Of a stretch of 64,000 nt of DNA, positions 1 to 7,755 are shown one piece after another. The notes beneath the pieces are model-generated. The model was not told the DNA's origin. It did no database searches and was given only the letters and a program-made list of their open reading frames with translations. The stretch's first letter is position 1, and each line of letters opens with the position of its first letter. Source of the stretch: Paenibacillus_L residui (GTDB lineage Bacteria; Bacillota; Bacilli; Paenibacillales; NBRC-103111); the NCBI RefSeq assembly GCF_042677205.1, contig NZ_JBHTIU010000050.1, positions 12,169 to 76,168 on the forward strand, in the 5' to 3' direction. Position numbers and translations under genes: made by a program.

Positions 1-1
1 A

Positions 2-343
2 GAAATGGTGGAAGCGCGCAACGAAGCGGATCAATTGGTATACACAGTCGACAAAACGATCAAAGATTTGGGAGATAAGGTAGACCAGTCTGAAATCGAC
101 AAAGCCAACCAAGCGAAGGATAAAGTAAAGCAGGCTCTGGAAGGCAATGATATAGATGCGATTAAGAAAGCGACCGAAGAGCTGACCCAGGTTGTTCAAC
201 AATTGTCGGTTAAGCTGTATGAACAGGCTCAACAGGCTCAAGCCGGACAGAATCCGGAGCAAGGGGCTAAAGAAGAGGCCAAAGGCAGAGAGAATGTAGT
301 GGACGCCGATTACGAAGTGGTGGACGACAAGGATAAAAAGTAA
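2..343 (+). CDS. dnaK: Chaperone DnaK (Hsp70), C-terminal end only
   Basis: This is the 3' end of dnaK; the gene starts before the window and the reading frame is open from base 2. About 113 residues are visible. They match the helical lid of Hsp70: charged helices (KTIKDLGDKV, DAIKKATEELTQVVQQL), then a flexible Gln/Ala/Gly-rich linker and a final acidic segment ending YEVVDDKDKK, as in other Firmicute DnaK proteins. The lid closes over substrate bound in the DnaK beta-sandwich, which is not visible here. dnaJ follows after about 160 bases, the usual hrcA-grpE-dnaK-dnaJ order. The ATPase domain and any CIRCE operator lie outside the window. Confidence 0.95.
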   Translation, partial: EMVEARNEADQLVYTVDKTIKDLGDKVDQSEIDKANQAKDKVKQALEGNDIDAIKKATEELTQVVQQLSVKLYEQAQQAQAGQNPEQGAKEEAKGRENVVDADYEVVDDKDKK

Positions 344-381
344 TATCCGAATTGTTCTTTGGTTGTGGATTTGACTGAAGG

Positions 382-414
382 AGGTCAAAGTCGGGACCGG
401 CCTGACTTTGACTT
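382..414 (+). promoter_or_regulatory. Stem-loop between dnaK and dnaJ
   Basis: CAAAGTCGGG (386-395) pairs with CCTGACTTTG (401-410) around a 5-base loop, with one G-U pair. Pairing extends outward to about 14 bp (382-414). It is followed by a pyrimidine-rich run rather than a clean U tract. It could be a partial terminator or mRNA-processing site that makes dnaK more abundant than dnaJ. That role is inferred. Confidence 0.5.
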
Positions 415-501
415 TCCTTGCTGTAGGGAGCTTTTTTGACATTCTGTCATCATTCTTAGGATAAGGCAGCCTCCAGAACACCGGCGGAAAGAGGTGAACA
501 A

Positions 502-1620
502 GTGAGTAAACGCGACTATTATGAAGTGCTTGGGGTGGATCGTAACGCGACTCCCGAGGAGATCAAGAAATCGTTCCGGAAATTGGCGAGACAATACCAC
601 CCGGACGTGAATAAAGAAGCGGATGCGGAAGAGAAGTTTAAAGAAGTTAAGGAAGCTTATGATGTTCTGAGCGATTCCCAGAAACGGGCCACTTACGACC
701 AGTTCGGCCATGTAGATCCTAACCAGGGAATGGGTGGCGGCGGTTTCGAAGGAATGGATTTCGGAGGCTTCGGAGATATCTTCGATATGTTCTTCGGCGG
801 AGGCGGCAGAAGGAATCCTAACGCCCCCCAACGAGGCAGCGACCTTCAATATTCCATGACGATCGAGTTCAAAGAGGCGGTATTCGGGAAAGAGACCGAC
901 ATCGAAATCCCGCGGACGGAATCCTGTGATCATTGCCATGGCTCCGGGGCAAAGCCGGGAACGCGGCCGGACACCTGTCCGGGCTGTAAGGGAACCGGTC
1001 AGCAGGAAGTCATTCAGAATACGGCGTTCGGACGTATTGTCAACCGAAGGGTCTGCTCGCAGTGTAATGGGCAAGGGCAGATCATTCGGGAAAAATGCGG
1101 CGAGTGCCACGGTACGGGCAAAGTGAAAAAACGGAGAAAAATTCACGTTAAAATCCCGGCCGGTGTGGATGAAGGTGCTCAGCTTCGGGTATCGGGCGAA
1201 GGGGAGCCCGGAACGCGCGGAGGCCCGCCTGGAGATTTGTACATCGTTATTCGTGTGAAGCCTCATGAATTTTTCGAGCGTGAGGGCGACGATATCTATT
1301 GTGAGGTTCCCCTCACCTTCACCCAGGCCGCGCTGGGCGATGAAATAGAAATTCCTACACTGACGGAGAAGGTTAAGCTGAAAATCCCGGCGGGAACACA
1401 GACAGACACCTATTTCCGATTAAGAGGCAAAGGGGTTCCGAGATTGCGGGGCTACGGCCAGGGAGACCAGCATGTGAAGGTCGTTGTGGTCACTCCGACC
1501 CATCTGAACGAAGAACAGAAGGAATTGCTTCGCGCCTTCTCCAAGCTTAGCGGAGAGAAGACGCACGAGCAGAATCAATCGATTTTCGAGCGGATGAAGA
1601 AAGCATTCCTCGGGGATTAA
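502..1620 (+). CDS. dnaJ: Chaperone DnaJ (Hsp40)
   Basis: Cytosolic co-chaperone that delivers unfolded proteins to DnaK and stimulates its ATPase. At 372 aa it has normal length. Visible domains in order: J domain (about 1-70) with HPD at 33-35; Gly/Phe-rich linker (about 75-110); zinc-binding region (about 141-215) with all four CxxCxGxG repeats (CDHCHGSG, CPGCKGTG, CSQCNGQG, CGECHGTG); C-terminal substrate-binding and dimerisation domain. The start is GTG at 502, set by AAAGAGGTG upstream and by the family start SKRDYYEVLG. It is probably cotranscribed with dnaK and is followed by a terminator-like hairpin. Confidence 0.98.
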   Translation: MSKRDYYEVLGVDRNATPEEIKKSFRKLARQYHPDVNKEADAEEKFKEVKEAYDVLSDSQKRATYDQFGHVDPNQGMGGGGFEGMDFGGFGDIFDMFFGGGGRRNPNAPQRGSDLQYSMTIEFKEAVFGKETDIEIPRTESCDHCHGSGAKPGTRPDTCPGCKGTGQQEVIQNTAFGRIVNRRVCSQCNGQGQIIREKCGECHGTGKVKKRRKIHVKIPAGVDEGAQLRVSGEGEPGTRGGPPGDLYIVIRVKPHEFFEREGDDIYCEVPLTFTQAALGDEIEIPTLTEKVKLKIPAGTQTDTYFRLRGKGVPRLRGYGQGDQHVKVVVVTPTHLNEEQKELLRAFSKLSGEKTHEQNQSIFERMKKAFLGD

Positions 1621-1637
1621 TAGCGGAATCATTGAAG

Positions 1638-1671
1638 GGACCGGTCGTCTTGGACGATTCGGTCCTTTTTG
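1638..1671 (+). terminator. Rho-independent terminator after dnaJ
   Basis: GGACCG-GTCGTC pairs with GACGATTCGGTCC (one bulge) and is followed by TTTTT. It sits 18 bases after the dnaJ stop and closes the dnaK-dnaJ operon. Confidence 0.8.
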
Positions 1672-1934
1672 CATGGATTTGAAACCCTAGCATGATTATG
1701 AGCCTTGTGTGTCTCGCCAAGGAAAATGAATCAGGCGAATCTTGTCCACGAACTAAATAAGCTGGTCCGCATTCCGACGAACAGGAATTTCACATCGTTC
1801 ATTTGGCCTCCCTAATTTATCCTTCAACAAGTACTTATAGAACGAGAGCCTGCTCACCGACAGCCATCCTTGTTAGTTGATTTTGCCTGAATTGGACAGA
1901 TTTTTGCATGAACAGGGGAAGGGAAGGTTAAACT

Positions 1935-2069
1935 ATGCGGGATCAGGGAAATCCGCCCCGGCAGAGGCCATTGCAAACTCAAGGAAATCTAAATGTCATG
2001 ACAAAAGATAGTGAAAAGTCCAGCAGCGAAAATGTAACGGAACCGGGAGACCCTATTTCGTCAAAATAG
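1935..2069 (+). CDS. Possible small protein, 44 aa, unknown
   Basis: ATG at 1935 follows a purine-rich Shine-Dalgarno-like run (GGGAAGGGAAGG) at 7-base spacing. The product is hydrophilic, rich in Gln, Asn, Ser and Pro, begins MRDQGNPPRQRPLQ and has no membrane segment. The TAG stop lies inside the stem of the following hairpin. Size, composition and stand-alone setting recall the minor acid-soluble spore proteins, but no family signature is recognised and the ORF may be chance. Confidence 0.3.
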   Translation: MRDQGNPPRQRPLQTQGNLNVMTKDSEKSSSENVTEPGDPISSK

Positions 2070-2079
2070 GCGTTTTTTT
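2052..2079 (+). terminator. Terminator-like hairpin
   Basis: CCTATTT (2052-2058) pairs with AAATAGG (2064-2070) and is followed by CGTTTTTTT. The long T run on the plus strand makes a rho-independent terminator likely. It implies a short upstream transcript, possibly carrying the 44-codon ORF. Confidence 0.65.
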
Positions 2080-2082
2080 AGA

Positions 2083-2217
2083 TTAACGGACACAGCTGCG
2101 CTTATTGCTTGGAATTCCTACTTTCGTGTGAATTTCTTGGGAATAGGGTCATTCGAGTCCGTTAAAATTACCGAAAGACCCTTCTGGAGCCATTAAGGTT
2201 TCTAGGGTCCGTTAAAA
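2083..2217. repeat. Cluster of TTAACGGAC / GTCCGTTAA repeats
   Basis: TTAACGGAC at 2083-2091 is an exact inverted partner of GTCCGTTAA at 2157-2165. A second direct copy, GTCCGTTAAAA, begins at 2207, exactly 50 bases after the first at 2157. The pattern suggests an intergenic interspersed repeat of the REP or MITE-remnant type. There is no coding potential. Confidence 0.5.
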
Positions 2218-2261
2218 CTCCTATACATCGTTATAAACGATACCGGAAGGCGGCAGGCATA

Positions 2262-2360
2262 ATGGAACAAAAGCGGCGCGAAGTTTTTAACTTAAGCAGG
2301 ATGCCGCTGGTCATCAGAGATTTAGAGGAAACAGTGATAAGGGAGGATGGACTAAAGTGA
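2262..2360 (+). CDS. Possible 32-aa peptide coupled to yfhD
   Basis: ATG at 2262 lies about 9 bases after GGAAGGCGG. The predicted peptide (MEQKRREVFNLSRMPLV...) ends at TGA 2358-2360, whose last base is the A of the yfhD ATG (TGATG). The overlap is the hallmark of translational coupling, but no family is recognised and an ORF this short could be chance. Confidence 0.3.
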   Translation: MEQKRREVFNLSRMPLVIRDLEETVIREDGLK

Positions 2361-2521
2361 TGAAGGAAAGAGAAAACCCGCAAGACCGGCAAACAATGAA
2401 TGACAAGAACTTGCCGATAGCCAGAAATGAGGATGTTGAATTCTCGAGAGAGCTCGCCGATGAAGACGATCTGGAGGCTTTGGCAAGAGCGGAAGCGGCG
2501 GACGAAAGGGCGGAGTCCTGA
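2360..2521 (+). CDS. yfhD: YfhD family small protein
   Basis: A 53-aa hydrophilic protein of unknown function. The C-terminal half carries the family hallmark: VEFSRELADED, then LEALARAEAADER, an acidic/Ala helix seen in Bacillus YfhD proteins. There is no signal peptide or membrane segment. A strong Shine-Dalgarno (AAGGGAGG, 2339-2347) precedes it; an in-frame GTG at 2357 directly before the ATG is an alternative start. Its stop overlaps the ATG of the next gene by one base (TGATG), so the two are probably translated together. Confidence 0.75.
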   Translation: MKERENPQDRQTMNDKNLPIARNEDVEFSRELADEDDLEALARAEAADERAES

Positions 2522-2895
2522 TGGCGGAGAAAAATATTTTGGCCTATTTCAAAAGCCCGGAGGAAGCCGAGGAAGTGGCGTCCAAACTAAAGGCGATGCG
2601 CGCGGTCGATGTGCAGATCGATCGGATCAGCCGGTTTCCCGGCGAGCCGGTGGAAGAAACGTTCAATCCTTTAACCGGGAATGTCAGCGGACTTGGAGCT
2701 CTGACCTCCGATGCCGATGTGTCCAATAAGGATGTGGGTGAACTGATTGCGGCCGATGTAACTGCAAGCGGAATGAGCGACGGCCGCCAGGAGGATGTGG
2801 TTACGGGCAGGGATATTTTGCTCACGGCCGTCGTTGAGGAAGATATCCACCAGCAAGCTTTAAAAGTAATCGAGGAAAGCGGCGGCCTTGTTTGA
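2521..2895 (+). CDS. Conserved hypothetical protein, 124 aa
   Basis: I do not recognise the family with certainty. The N-terminus (MAEKNILAYFKSPEEAEEVASKLKAM) reads like a beta-alpha unit of a ferredoxin-like fold. A central segment rich in Gly, Ser and Asp may be flexible (residues about 55-95), and the end (LTAVVEEDIHQQALKVIEESGG) reads as a second beta-alpha unit. This shape resembles small stress proteins that bind at an internal pseudo-symmetry. It is soluble and acidic with no Cys. It is coupled to yfhD through a one-base overlap, and the coupled reading frame supports that it is real. A clean terminator follows. Confidence 0.8.
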   Translation: MAEKNILAYFKSPEEAEEVASKLKAMRAVDVQIDRISRFPGEPVEETFNPLTGNVSGLGALTSDADVSNKDVGELIAADVTASGMSDGRQEDVVTGRDILLTAVVEEDIHQQALKVIEESGGLV

Positions 2896-3037
2896 GAGCC
2901 GTGGGGGCCCTATATTGGAAAACATAGAAACGGATGCTCGGCATTCTCCTTACCCAGATGCTCTAAATCATTAAAGACGGACGAAGGCAGGCTTATCGAA
3001 GCGCATCCCCCTCATGCTGCAGGCATGTCAATCTGTC

Positions 3038-3064
3038 AAAACCGGGGTTTTTCCCCGGTTTTTC
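3038..3064 (+). terminator. Strong terminator after the yfhD locus
   Basis: AAAACCGGGG pairs with CCCCGGTTTTT around a T-rich loop and runs into TTTTTCTTC. Confidence 0.9.
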
Positions 3065-3125
3065 TTCTGCCGTAACAACCATTTAGCTCCTATATGCCAT
3101 ATTCATATTTATCTGCCAAAAAAGT

Positions 3126-3153
3126 TTTACTGGTGTATAGGATGTAGTACAAT
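3126..3153 (+). promoter_or_regulatory. Candidate sigma-A promoter for prmA
   Basis: TTTACT (3126-3131), 16-base spacer, TACAAT (3148-3153). It lies about 50 bases before the prmA start and just after the upstream terminator. Confidence 0.55.
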
Positions 3154-3204
3154 AGACCTTAATGTATTTCCCGGCGTAGTTGCCGAATGGATAGGAGGGT
3201 TTTC

Positions 3205-4176
3205 ATGCGTTGGCATGAAGTTACGGTAGATACGACAGAAGAAGCCGTTGAAATGATTACTAATTTTTTGCATGAGCTTGGGGCGGGTGGAGTTTCGATT
3301 GAGGAATCCGGAACGCTCAACAAGCCTCGCGACACATCGTTGGGGCAATGGTATGAGCTTCCTTTGAACGATATTCCGGAGGGCCGGGCCATCATTAAAG
3401 GCTACTATCCCGAAGGAACGGACATGGATAGCCTGTTGGCGAAGCTGAAGCAATCGGTAGCGCAATTGGAAGAGTTCGATATTGACACAGGCTCGCCCGT
3501 ATTCGGGCATACTCTTGTGGATGACGAGGATTGGGCCACTGCCTGGAAGCAGTACTATAAGCCTTTGCGGATTTCGGACCGATTGACGGTCAAGCCAACG
3601 TGGGAAGACTATACTCCGTCTCCCGGGGAAATTGTTCTGGAGCTGGATCCCGGTATGGCCTTCGGTACGGGAACGCATGCGACAACGGCTCTTTGTCTTA
3701 GAACATTGGACAAGGTCATTCGCGGCGGTGAGGATGTGATCGATGTCGGCACCGGCTCCGGAGTGCTTGCGATTGCCGCAGCCAAGCTGGGAGCGAGAGC
3801 AGTGCTCGCGCTTGATCTGGATCCTGTGGCCGTTTCCAGTGCGGCGGAGAATTCCAGATTGAACGGTCTGGAGGAGCAGATTCACGTCATGCAAAGCGAT
3901 CTTCTCGGGGCTTTGAAAGGACAAGCCCCGGCTTCGGAGGCAGCGCAGGTCCGGCTCCCGGTGCAGGTGGTGGTAGCCAACATATTGGCGGAAATCATTT
4001 TGCAATTCGTAGGGGATGTTTACGAAGCCCTGCAGCCCGGAGGAGTCTATATCGCATCCGGGATCATAGCGCCCAAGCAGGCGGCAGTGGAACAAGCGCT
4101 GACAGAGCATGGCTTTGTCATAGAGGCAACTTACCAGGAACAAGATTGGGTCGCTCTTGTTGCGCGAAAATTGTAG
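3205..4176 (+). CDS. prmA: Ribosomal protein L11 methyltransferase PrmA
   Basis: SAM-dependent enzyme that methylates ribosomal protein L11 (RplK) on lysine and the N-terminus. At 323 aa it is typical. The N-terminal substrate-recognition domain (about 1-100, MRWHEVTVDTTEEAVEMI) precedes the class I methyltransferase fold with LDPGMAFGTGTHATT (about 150-165), the SAM-binding loop DVGTGSG (about 180) and VVANILAEII (about 258). The start is ATG 3205, which has AGGAGGG 6-7 bases upstream; the in-frame ATG at 3187 has none. It corresponds to B. subtilis yqeT, which likewise follows dnaJ. Confidence 0.96.
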   Translation: MRWHEVTVDTTEEAVEMITNFLHELGAGGVSIEESGTLNKPRDTSLGQWYELPLNDIPEGRAIIKGYYPEGTDMDSLLAKLKQSVAQLEEFDIDTGSPVFGHTLVDDEDWATAWKQYYKPLRISDRLTVKPTWEDYTPSPGEIVLELDPGMAFGTGTHATTALCLRTLDKVIRGGEDVIDVGTGSGVLAIAAAKLGARAVLALDLDPVAVSSAAENSRLNGLEEQIHVMQSDLLGALKGQAPASEAAQVRLPVQVVVANILAEIILQFVGDVYEALQPGGVYIASGIIAPKQAAVEQALTEHGFVIEATYQEQDWVALVARKL

Positions 4177-4194
4177 AGGGCGGAGGGACCCGTT

Positions 4195-4899
4195 TTGGAA
4201 AATTTTTTGAGATTTCCGCTGGAGCAAATTCCGTTTGTTTTTCTCGTGCTCCTGATCGCTTTCACGCTGCACGAGTTCGCGCATGCTTACGCCGCCGACA
4301 GATTCGGCGATCCGACCCCGCGCTCGATGGGCCGGGTCACATTAAACCCCAAGGTTCATCTGGATCTTCTCGGGACCATCCTTATCTTTCTGGTCGGCTT
4401 CGGCTGGGCCAAGCCGGTGCTTGTCAGGCGAAGCAGCTTCCGCAAACCGCGTTTAATGAGCATCATTGTTTCCGCCGTCGGGCCGCTTGCCAATCTGGTC
4501 ATAGCTTTTATCGGTATTCTATTAACATATCTATTGGCTTATTTCGGCTTGTTTGACCTGATGAGCCCCGGTGTATTCGAGGCGGTGCGAGTCTTTTTGA
4601 GCCTCTTGATCTTTATGAACCTGATTCTGTTTCTGTTCAATCTGCTGCCCTTGCCGCCTCTCGACGGATACCGGATCGTGCAGGAGTTCCTTCCGGTCCA
4701 TACCCGGTTGAAGCTGCAGCAATTTGAGCAGTGGGCCTTCTTTCTCTTTTTGCTTATTGTTTTCATCCGACCGCTGTACAACGTCACCTTGGGGCCGTTT
4801 TTCTCTCTATGGGTGCCCCTGTTGTTCGGGATGGACTCTGTTTTTCAGGTCATCTTCGGCAAGGCCATCCATTGGGCCACTTTTCTTAAGATCGGTTGA
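4195..4899 (+). CDS. Site-2 protease family membrane metalloprotease
   Basis: Polytopic intramembrane zinc protease of the M50/S2P class, 234 aa. The zinc motif HEFAH is at 26-30 inside the first membrane helix, and the third metal ligand is in LPPLDGYR (Asp about 157). GRVTLNPKVHLD after the first helix is typical of the YwhC/S2P group. It lacks PDZ and CBS domains, so it is a minimal member with about 4-5 helices. The start is TTG 4195 with GGAGGG upstream; it lies 18 bases after prmA and is probably cotranscribed. The substrate is unknown. Confidence 0.9.
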   Translation: MENFLRFPLEQIPFVFLVLLIAFTLHEFAHAYAADRFGDPTPRSMGRVTLNPKVHLDLLGTILIFLVGFGWAKPVLVRRSSFRKPRLMSIIVSAVGPLANLVIAFIGILLTYLLAYFGLFDLMSPGVFEAVRVFLSLLIFMNLILFLFNLLPLPPLDGYRIVQEFLPVHTRLKLQQFEQWAFFLFLLIVFIRPLYNVTLGPFFSLWVPLLFGMDSVFQVIFGKAIHWATFLKIG

Positions 4900-5101
4900 T
4901 TCGGGAGTAAGCTTGGCCCTCGTTCCGCAAGAGTAGAGAGGACCGGCCTTCGTTCGTCGGCTTCCAGCCCGTTTTCGACACGGCGCTGGGAAGCCCCCTT
5001 CCGGTTGAAATTGGTACGCGATACGGGACACTGGCAGTAGCATTTAAGGCTCAAAAGTTGTATGATGAAAGGTGATATTTGTTTAGAAAGCGAGCAAAGC
5101 T

Positions 5102-5866
5102 ATGCAGCGATACTTCATACCGCCGGAACGGTTTACGGCCGATTCCGTGGAAATAACGGGAGACGATGCCCGACATCTGATCCGGGTCATGCGGGCCGGG
5201 ATCGGTGATCAAATCATTTGCTGTGACGGCATCAGCCGGGAGTGGATTGCGGAGATTTCCGCCCTGGAGGAGCAGCGGGTGCAGGCGGTTCTGGTCCGGG
5301 AGCTGGGATCGGATAGCGAGCCGTCTGTCCGGGTTACGATTGCGCAAAGCTTGCCCAAGGGCGACAAGATGGAGATCGTCATTCAGAAAGGAACGGAGAT
5401 CGGGGCAGCAGGCTTCCTTCCGTTCGTTTCGGAACGGACGATTGTTCAATATGACGGGAAGAAAGAAGCCAAGCGTTTGGAAAGATGGGCCAAAATTGCC
5501 AAGGAAGCCGCAGAGCAGGCGCATCGTACCCGGATTCCCGAGCTTAGCCTGCCGGTAACGTGGAAGCAGGTGCTTAAGAGGGCCCGGGAGGCGGATCTGG
5601 CTCTCTTTTGTTACGAGAAAGAAGAAACCCGGCAGCTTCGTCCCCTGCTTCGGGACAGGCTAGCCCAAGCCCGCGATCACGGGCAAGAACTGCATGTAGT
5701 TATCCTGATCGGCCCCGAAGGGGGATTTACCGAACGGGAGGCTTCCGAGGCGGAGGCGGCAGGATGCATTCCGGTCAGCCTCGGCAAGCGAATTCTCCGT
5801 ACCGAGACGGCCGCTATGGTGGCTTTGGCTTGCATATTATACGAAAGCGGAGAGATGGGAGGTTAA
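5102..5866 (+). CDS. rsmE: 16S rRNA (uracil-1498-N3)-methyltransferase RsmE
   Basis: SPOUT-class methyltransferase modifying U1498 of 16S rRNA in the 30S decoding region. Length is 254 aa. It has an N-terminal PUA-like RNA-binding domain (MQRYFIPPERF, DDARHLIRVMR) and a C-terminal knotted SAM domain with QSLPKGDKME, KGTEIGAAGF, LIGPEGGFTERE (about 202-213) and SLGKRILRTETA. The ribosome-binding site before ATG 5102 is weak. mtaB begins 3 bases after its stop, so they form a unit like B. subtilis yqeU-yqeV. The 200 bases before it hold no clear feature. Confidence 0.96.
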   Translation: MQRYFIPPERFTADSVEITGDDARHLIRVMRAGIGDQIICCDGISREWIAEISALEEQRVQAVLVRELGSDSEPSVRVTIAQSLPKGDKMEIVIQKGTEIGAAGFLPFVSERTIVQYDGKKEAKRLERWAKIAKEAAEQAHRTRIPELSLPVTWKQVLKRAREADLALFCYEKEETRQLRPLLRDRLAQARDHGQELHVVILIGPEGGFTEREASEAEAAGCIPVSLGKRILRTETAAMVALACILYESGEMGG

Positions 5867-5868
5867 TT

Positions 5869-7209
5869 ATGCCAAGTGTTGCTTTTCATACTTTAGGCTG
5901 CAAGGTTAATTTCTATGAGACGGAAGGAATTTGGCAGCTATTCAAGAAAGAAGGCTACGAGCAGGTCGACTTCGAGACGAAGGCCGACGTTTATTTAATC
6001 AATACATGCACCGTAACCAATACCGGCGACAAAAAAAGCCGGCAGGTGATCCGCCGGGCCATCCGCCGCAATCCGGATGCGATCATTGCGGTCACCGGCT
6101 GCTATGCCCAAACTTCGCCCGCAGAGGTCGCGGCGATACCCGGGGTAGATATTGTGATAGGCACCCAGGATCGGGACAAAATCATCCCCCTGGTTGACCG
6201 TTTCCGCCAGGAGCGCCAGCCGATCAATGCGGTGCGCAACATTATGAAAACCCGGGAGTTCGAGGAGCTGGATGTTCCGGAATTTTCAGACCGTACCCGG
6301 GCATTCCTGAAAATACAGGAAGGCTGCAACAATTTCTGCACCTTCTGCATCATCCCCTGGTCGCGGGGCCTTCTTCGCAGCCGCAGACCGGAAAGCGTCT
6401 TGGCCCAAGCCAGACAATTGGTGGACGCCGGGTATAAAGAGATCGTCCTGACCGGGATTCACACCGGAGGCTATGGCGAGGATCTGGAGGGCTACAGCCT
6501 GGCGAAGCTGCTATGGGATCTCGACAAGGTTGACGGGCTGAACCGGGTCCGGATCAGCTCGATAGAGGCGAGCCAAATCACGGACGAGGTACTCGAGGTG
6601 CTGCAGGGCTCGGATAAAATGTGCCGGCATTTTCATGTGCCGCTGCAGGCGGGAGATGACCGGGTGCTGAAGCGGATGCGCCGCAAATATACGACGGCTG
6701 AATTCGGCAGCAAGATCGAGAAGATTCACCGGATCATGCCGGACGCTGCGATTACGACCGATGTCATTGTCGGCTTCCCGGGTGAAACGGAAGAAATGTT
6801 CGCGAACGGATACCGGTTCATGGAGCAAATGCAGTTCGCGGAAATGCACGTATTCCCCTATTCCAAGAGGACTGGCACGCCGGCCGCCCGAATGGAGGAT
6901 CAGGTGGATGAAGAAATCAAGAACCGGAGAGTCCATGAACTGATCGATTTGTCTGAAAGAATGCAGCTGGCTTATGCCAAGCCGTTCGTCGGGCAGGTGC
7001 TGGAGGTTATTCCGGAGCGCCCTTATAAAGAAGCGCCGGACAGCGGCCTTCTGATGGGCTATACAGATAATTATTTGCAGGTTGTGTTCCGGGGGAGCGA
7101 GGATTTGATCGGCCAGCTCGTGCGTGTAAGGATCGATGAAGCAGGGGTTAACGAATGCCTCGGCTCTGATGTTACTACGCTGGATTCGGCCCGGTCTGCG
7201 GTCGTTTAA
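5869..7209 (+). CDS. mtaB: tRNA t6A37 methylthiotransferase MtaB
   Basis: Radical-SAM enzyme that converts N6-threonylcarbamoyladenosine-37 of tRNA to its 2-methylthio derivative. It is 446 aa. The N-terminal MTTase domain carries three cluster cysteines (LGCKVN, NTCTVT and GCYAQ; about 11, 47 and 78). The radical SAM domain has GCNNFCTFC (about 152/156/159). A C-terminal TRAM-like RNA-binding domain ends the protein. The start ATG 5869 has GGGAGG at 6 bases; longer in-frame readings run back into rsmE and lack support. A hairpin follows at 7250. Confidence 0.96.
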   Translation: MPSVAFHTLGCKVNFYETEGIWQLFKKEGYEQVDFETKADVYLINTCTVTNTGDKKSRQVIRRAIRRNPDAIIAVTGCYAQTSPAEVAAIPGVDIVIGTQDRDKIIPLVDRFRQERQPINAVRNIMKTREFEELDVPEFSDRTRAFLKIQEGCNNFCTFCIIPWSRGLLRSRRPESVLAQARQLVDAGYKEIVLTGIHTGGYGEDLEGYSLAKLLWDLDKVDGLNRVRISSIEASQITDEVLEVLQGSDKMCRHFHVPLQAGDDRVLKRMRRKYTTAEFGSKIEKIHRIMPDAAITTDVIVGFPGETEEMFANGYRFMEQMQFAEMHVFPYSKRTGTPAARMEDQVDEEIKNRRVHELIDLSERMQLAYAKPFVGQVLEVIPERPYKEAPDSGLLMGYTDNYLQVVFRGSEDLIGQLVRVRIDEAGVNECLGSDVTTLDSARSAVV

Positions 7210-7249
7210 CTTGAGGAACGAGCCGCATCATAGCGCGCCAACCGTACCA

Positions 7250-7290
7250 GGATTTCGTTCTGTTCGCCAGAATGAAATCCTTCTTAATTT
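7250..7290 (+). terminator. Probable terminator after mtaB
   Basis: GGATTTCGTTCTG (7250-7262) pairs with CAGAATGAAATCC (7268-7280) including one G-U pair, followed by TTCTTAATTTTC. It separates mtaB from the NUDIX gene, although the short gap means read-through may feed the NUDIX-deoC pair. Confidence 0.6.
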
Positions 7291-7314
7291 TCATAATGAA
7301 AGGGAGGAACGCCG

Positions 7315-7755
7315 GTGGAGGTATCAGCGGGCGGTGTTGTCTTTAAAGAAGAGGACGGAAGGTATTGGATTCAAATGATCCAGGACCGTTACGGTAAAAT
7401 CACTCTGCCGAAGGGAAAGATGGAGCCGGGTGAGACGAAGGAGCAGACGGCGTTGAGGGAAATCGCCGAGGAGACCGGCATTGAAGGCGAGATCATCGAG
7501 CCGATCGAGACGATTTCCTATCAGTTCTCCCATCCGAAGCACGGCAATATGGATAAGGAGGTCCATTATTTTCTGGTTCGCGGCATCGGCGGGAATCTTC
7601 AGGCCCAGGTGGAGGAAATCCGCGGAGTGGAGTGGCTGGAGCCTGTGGAAGCTTGGCGTCAGCAGATCCAGTATGGCTACAGCAATAACGATTCCGTACT
7701 GTGCAAAGCGTTGAAGAAGCTGGGAATAGAGGTGAGCAGCGATGGAATGGAATAG
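7315..7755 (+). CDS. NUDIX hydrolase
   Basis: Pyrophosphohydrolase acting on a nucleoside-diphosphate-linked substrate that cannot be told from sequence. It is 146 aa, a single NUDIX domain. The Nudix box spans about 34-56 with every key residue: Gly34, Glu40, Arg48-Glu49, Glu52-Glu53 and Gly55. The start is GTG 7315 (VEVSAGGVVF) with AAAGGGAGG upstream. It overlaps deoC by 14 bases, so the two are translated together, which hints at a role in nucleotide clean-up or salvage. Other members of the superfamily act on Ap4A or mRNA caps, so substrate remains open. Confidence 0.93.
   Translation: MEVSAGGVVFKEEDGRYWIQMIQDRYGKITLPKGKMEPGETKEQTALREIAEETGIEGEIIEPIETISYQFSHPKHGNMDKEVHYFLVRGIGGNLQAQVEEIRGVEWLEPVEAWRQQIQYGYSNNDSVLCKALKKLGIEVSSDGME

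Larger units (their letters stand above)
1672..2261. other. Gene-poor intergenic stretch with short repeats
   Basis: No gene of normal size is seen in this part of the gap between dnaJ and the yfhD locus. It holds a doubtful 44-codon ORF with a terminator-like hairpin (1935-2079), a set of TTAACGGAC / GTCCGTTAA repeats (2083-2217), and a hyphenated palindrome ATCGTT-ATA-AACGAT at 2228-2242 just before the yfhD locus. Bases 1672-1930 show no recognisable feature. Confidence 0.6.
2896..3204. other. Intergenic region before prmA
   Basis: It holds the terminator at 3038-3064 and a candidate prmA promoter at 3126-3153. Nothing else is recognised. Confidence 0.7.

Noticed and set aside
385..1266. 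Long minus-strand ORF over dnaJ
   Set aside because: It mirrors dnaJ codons, has no ribosome-binding site and no recognisable domain; dnaJ on the plus strand is unmistakable.
3127..4284. 385-codon minus-strand ORF over prmA
   Set aside because: Composition is that of an antisense shadow (Arg, Gln, His rich) and prmA has full motif support.
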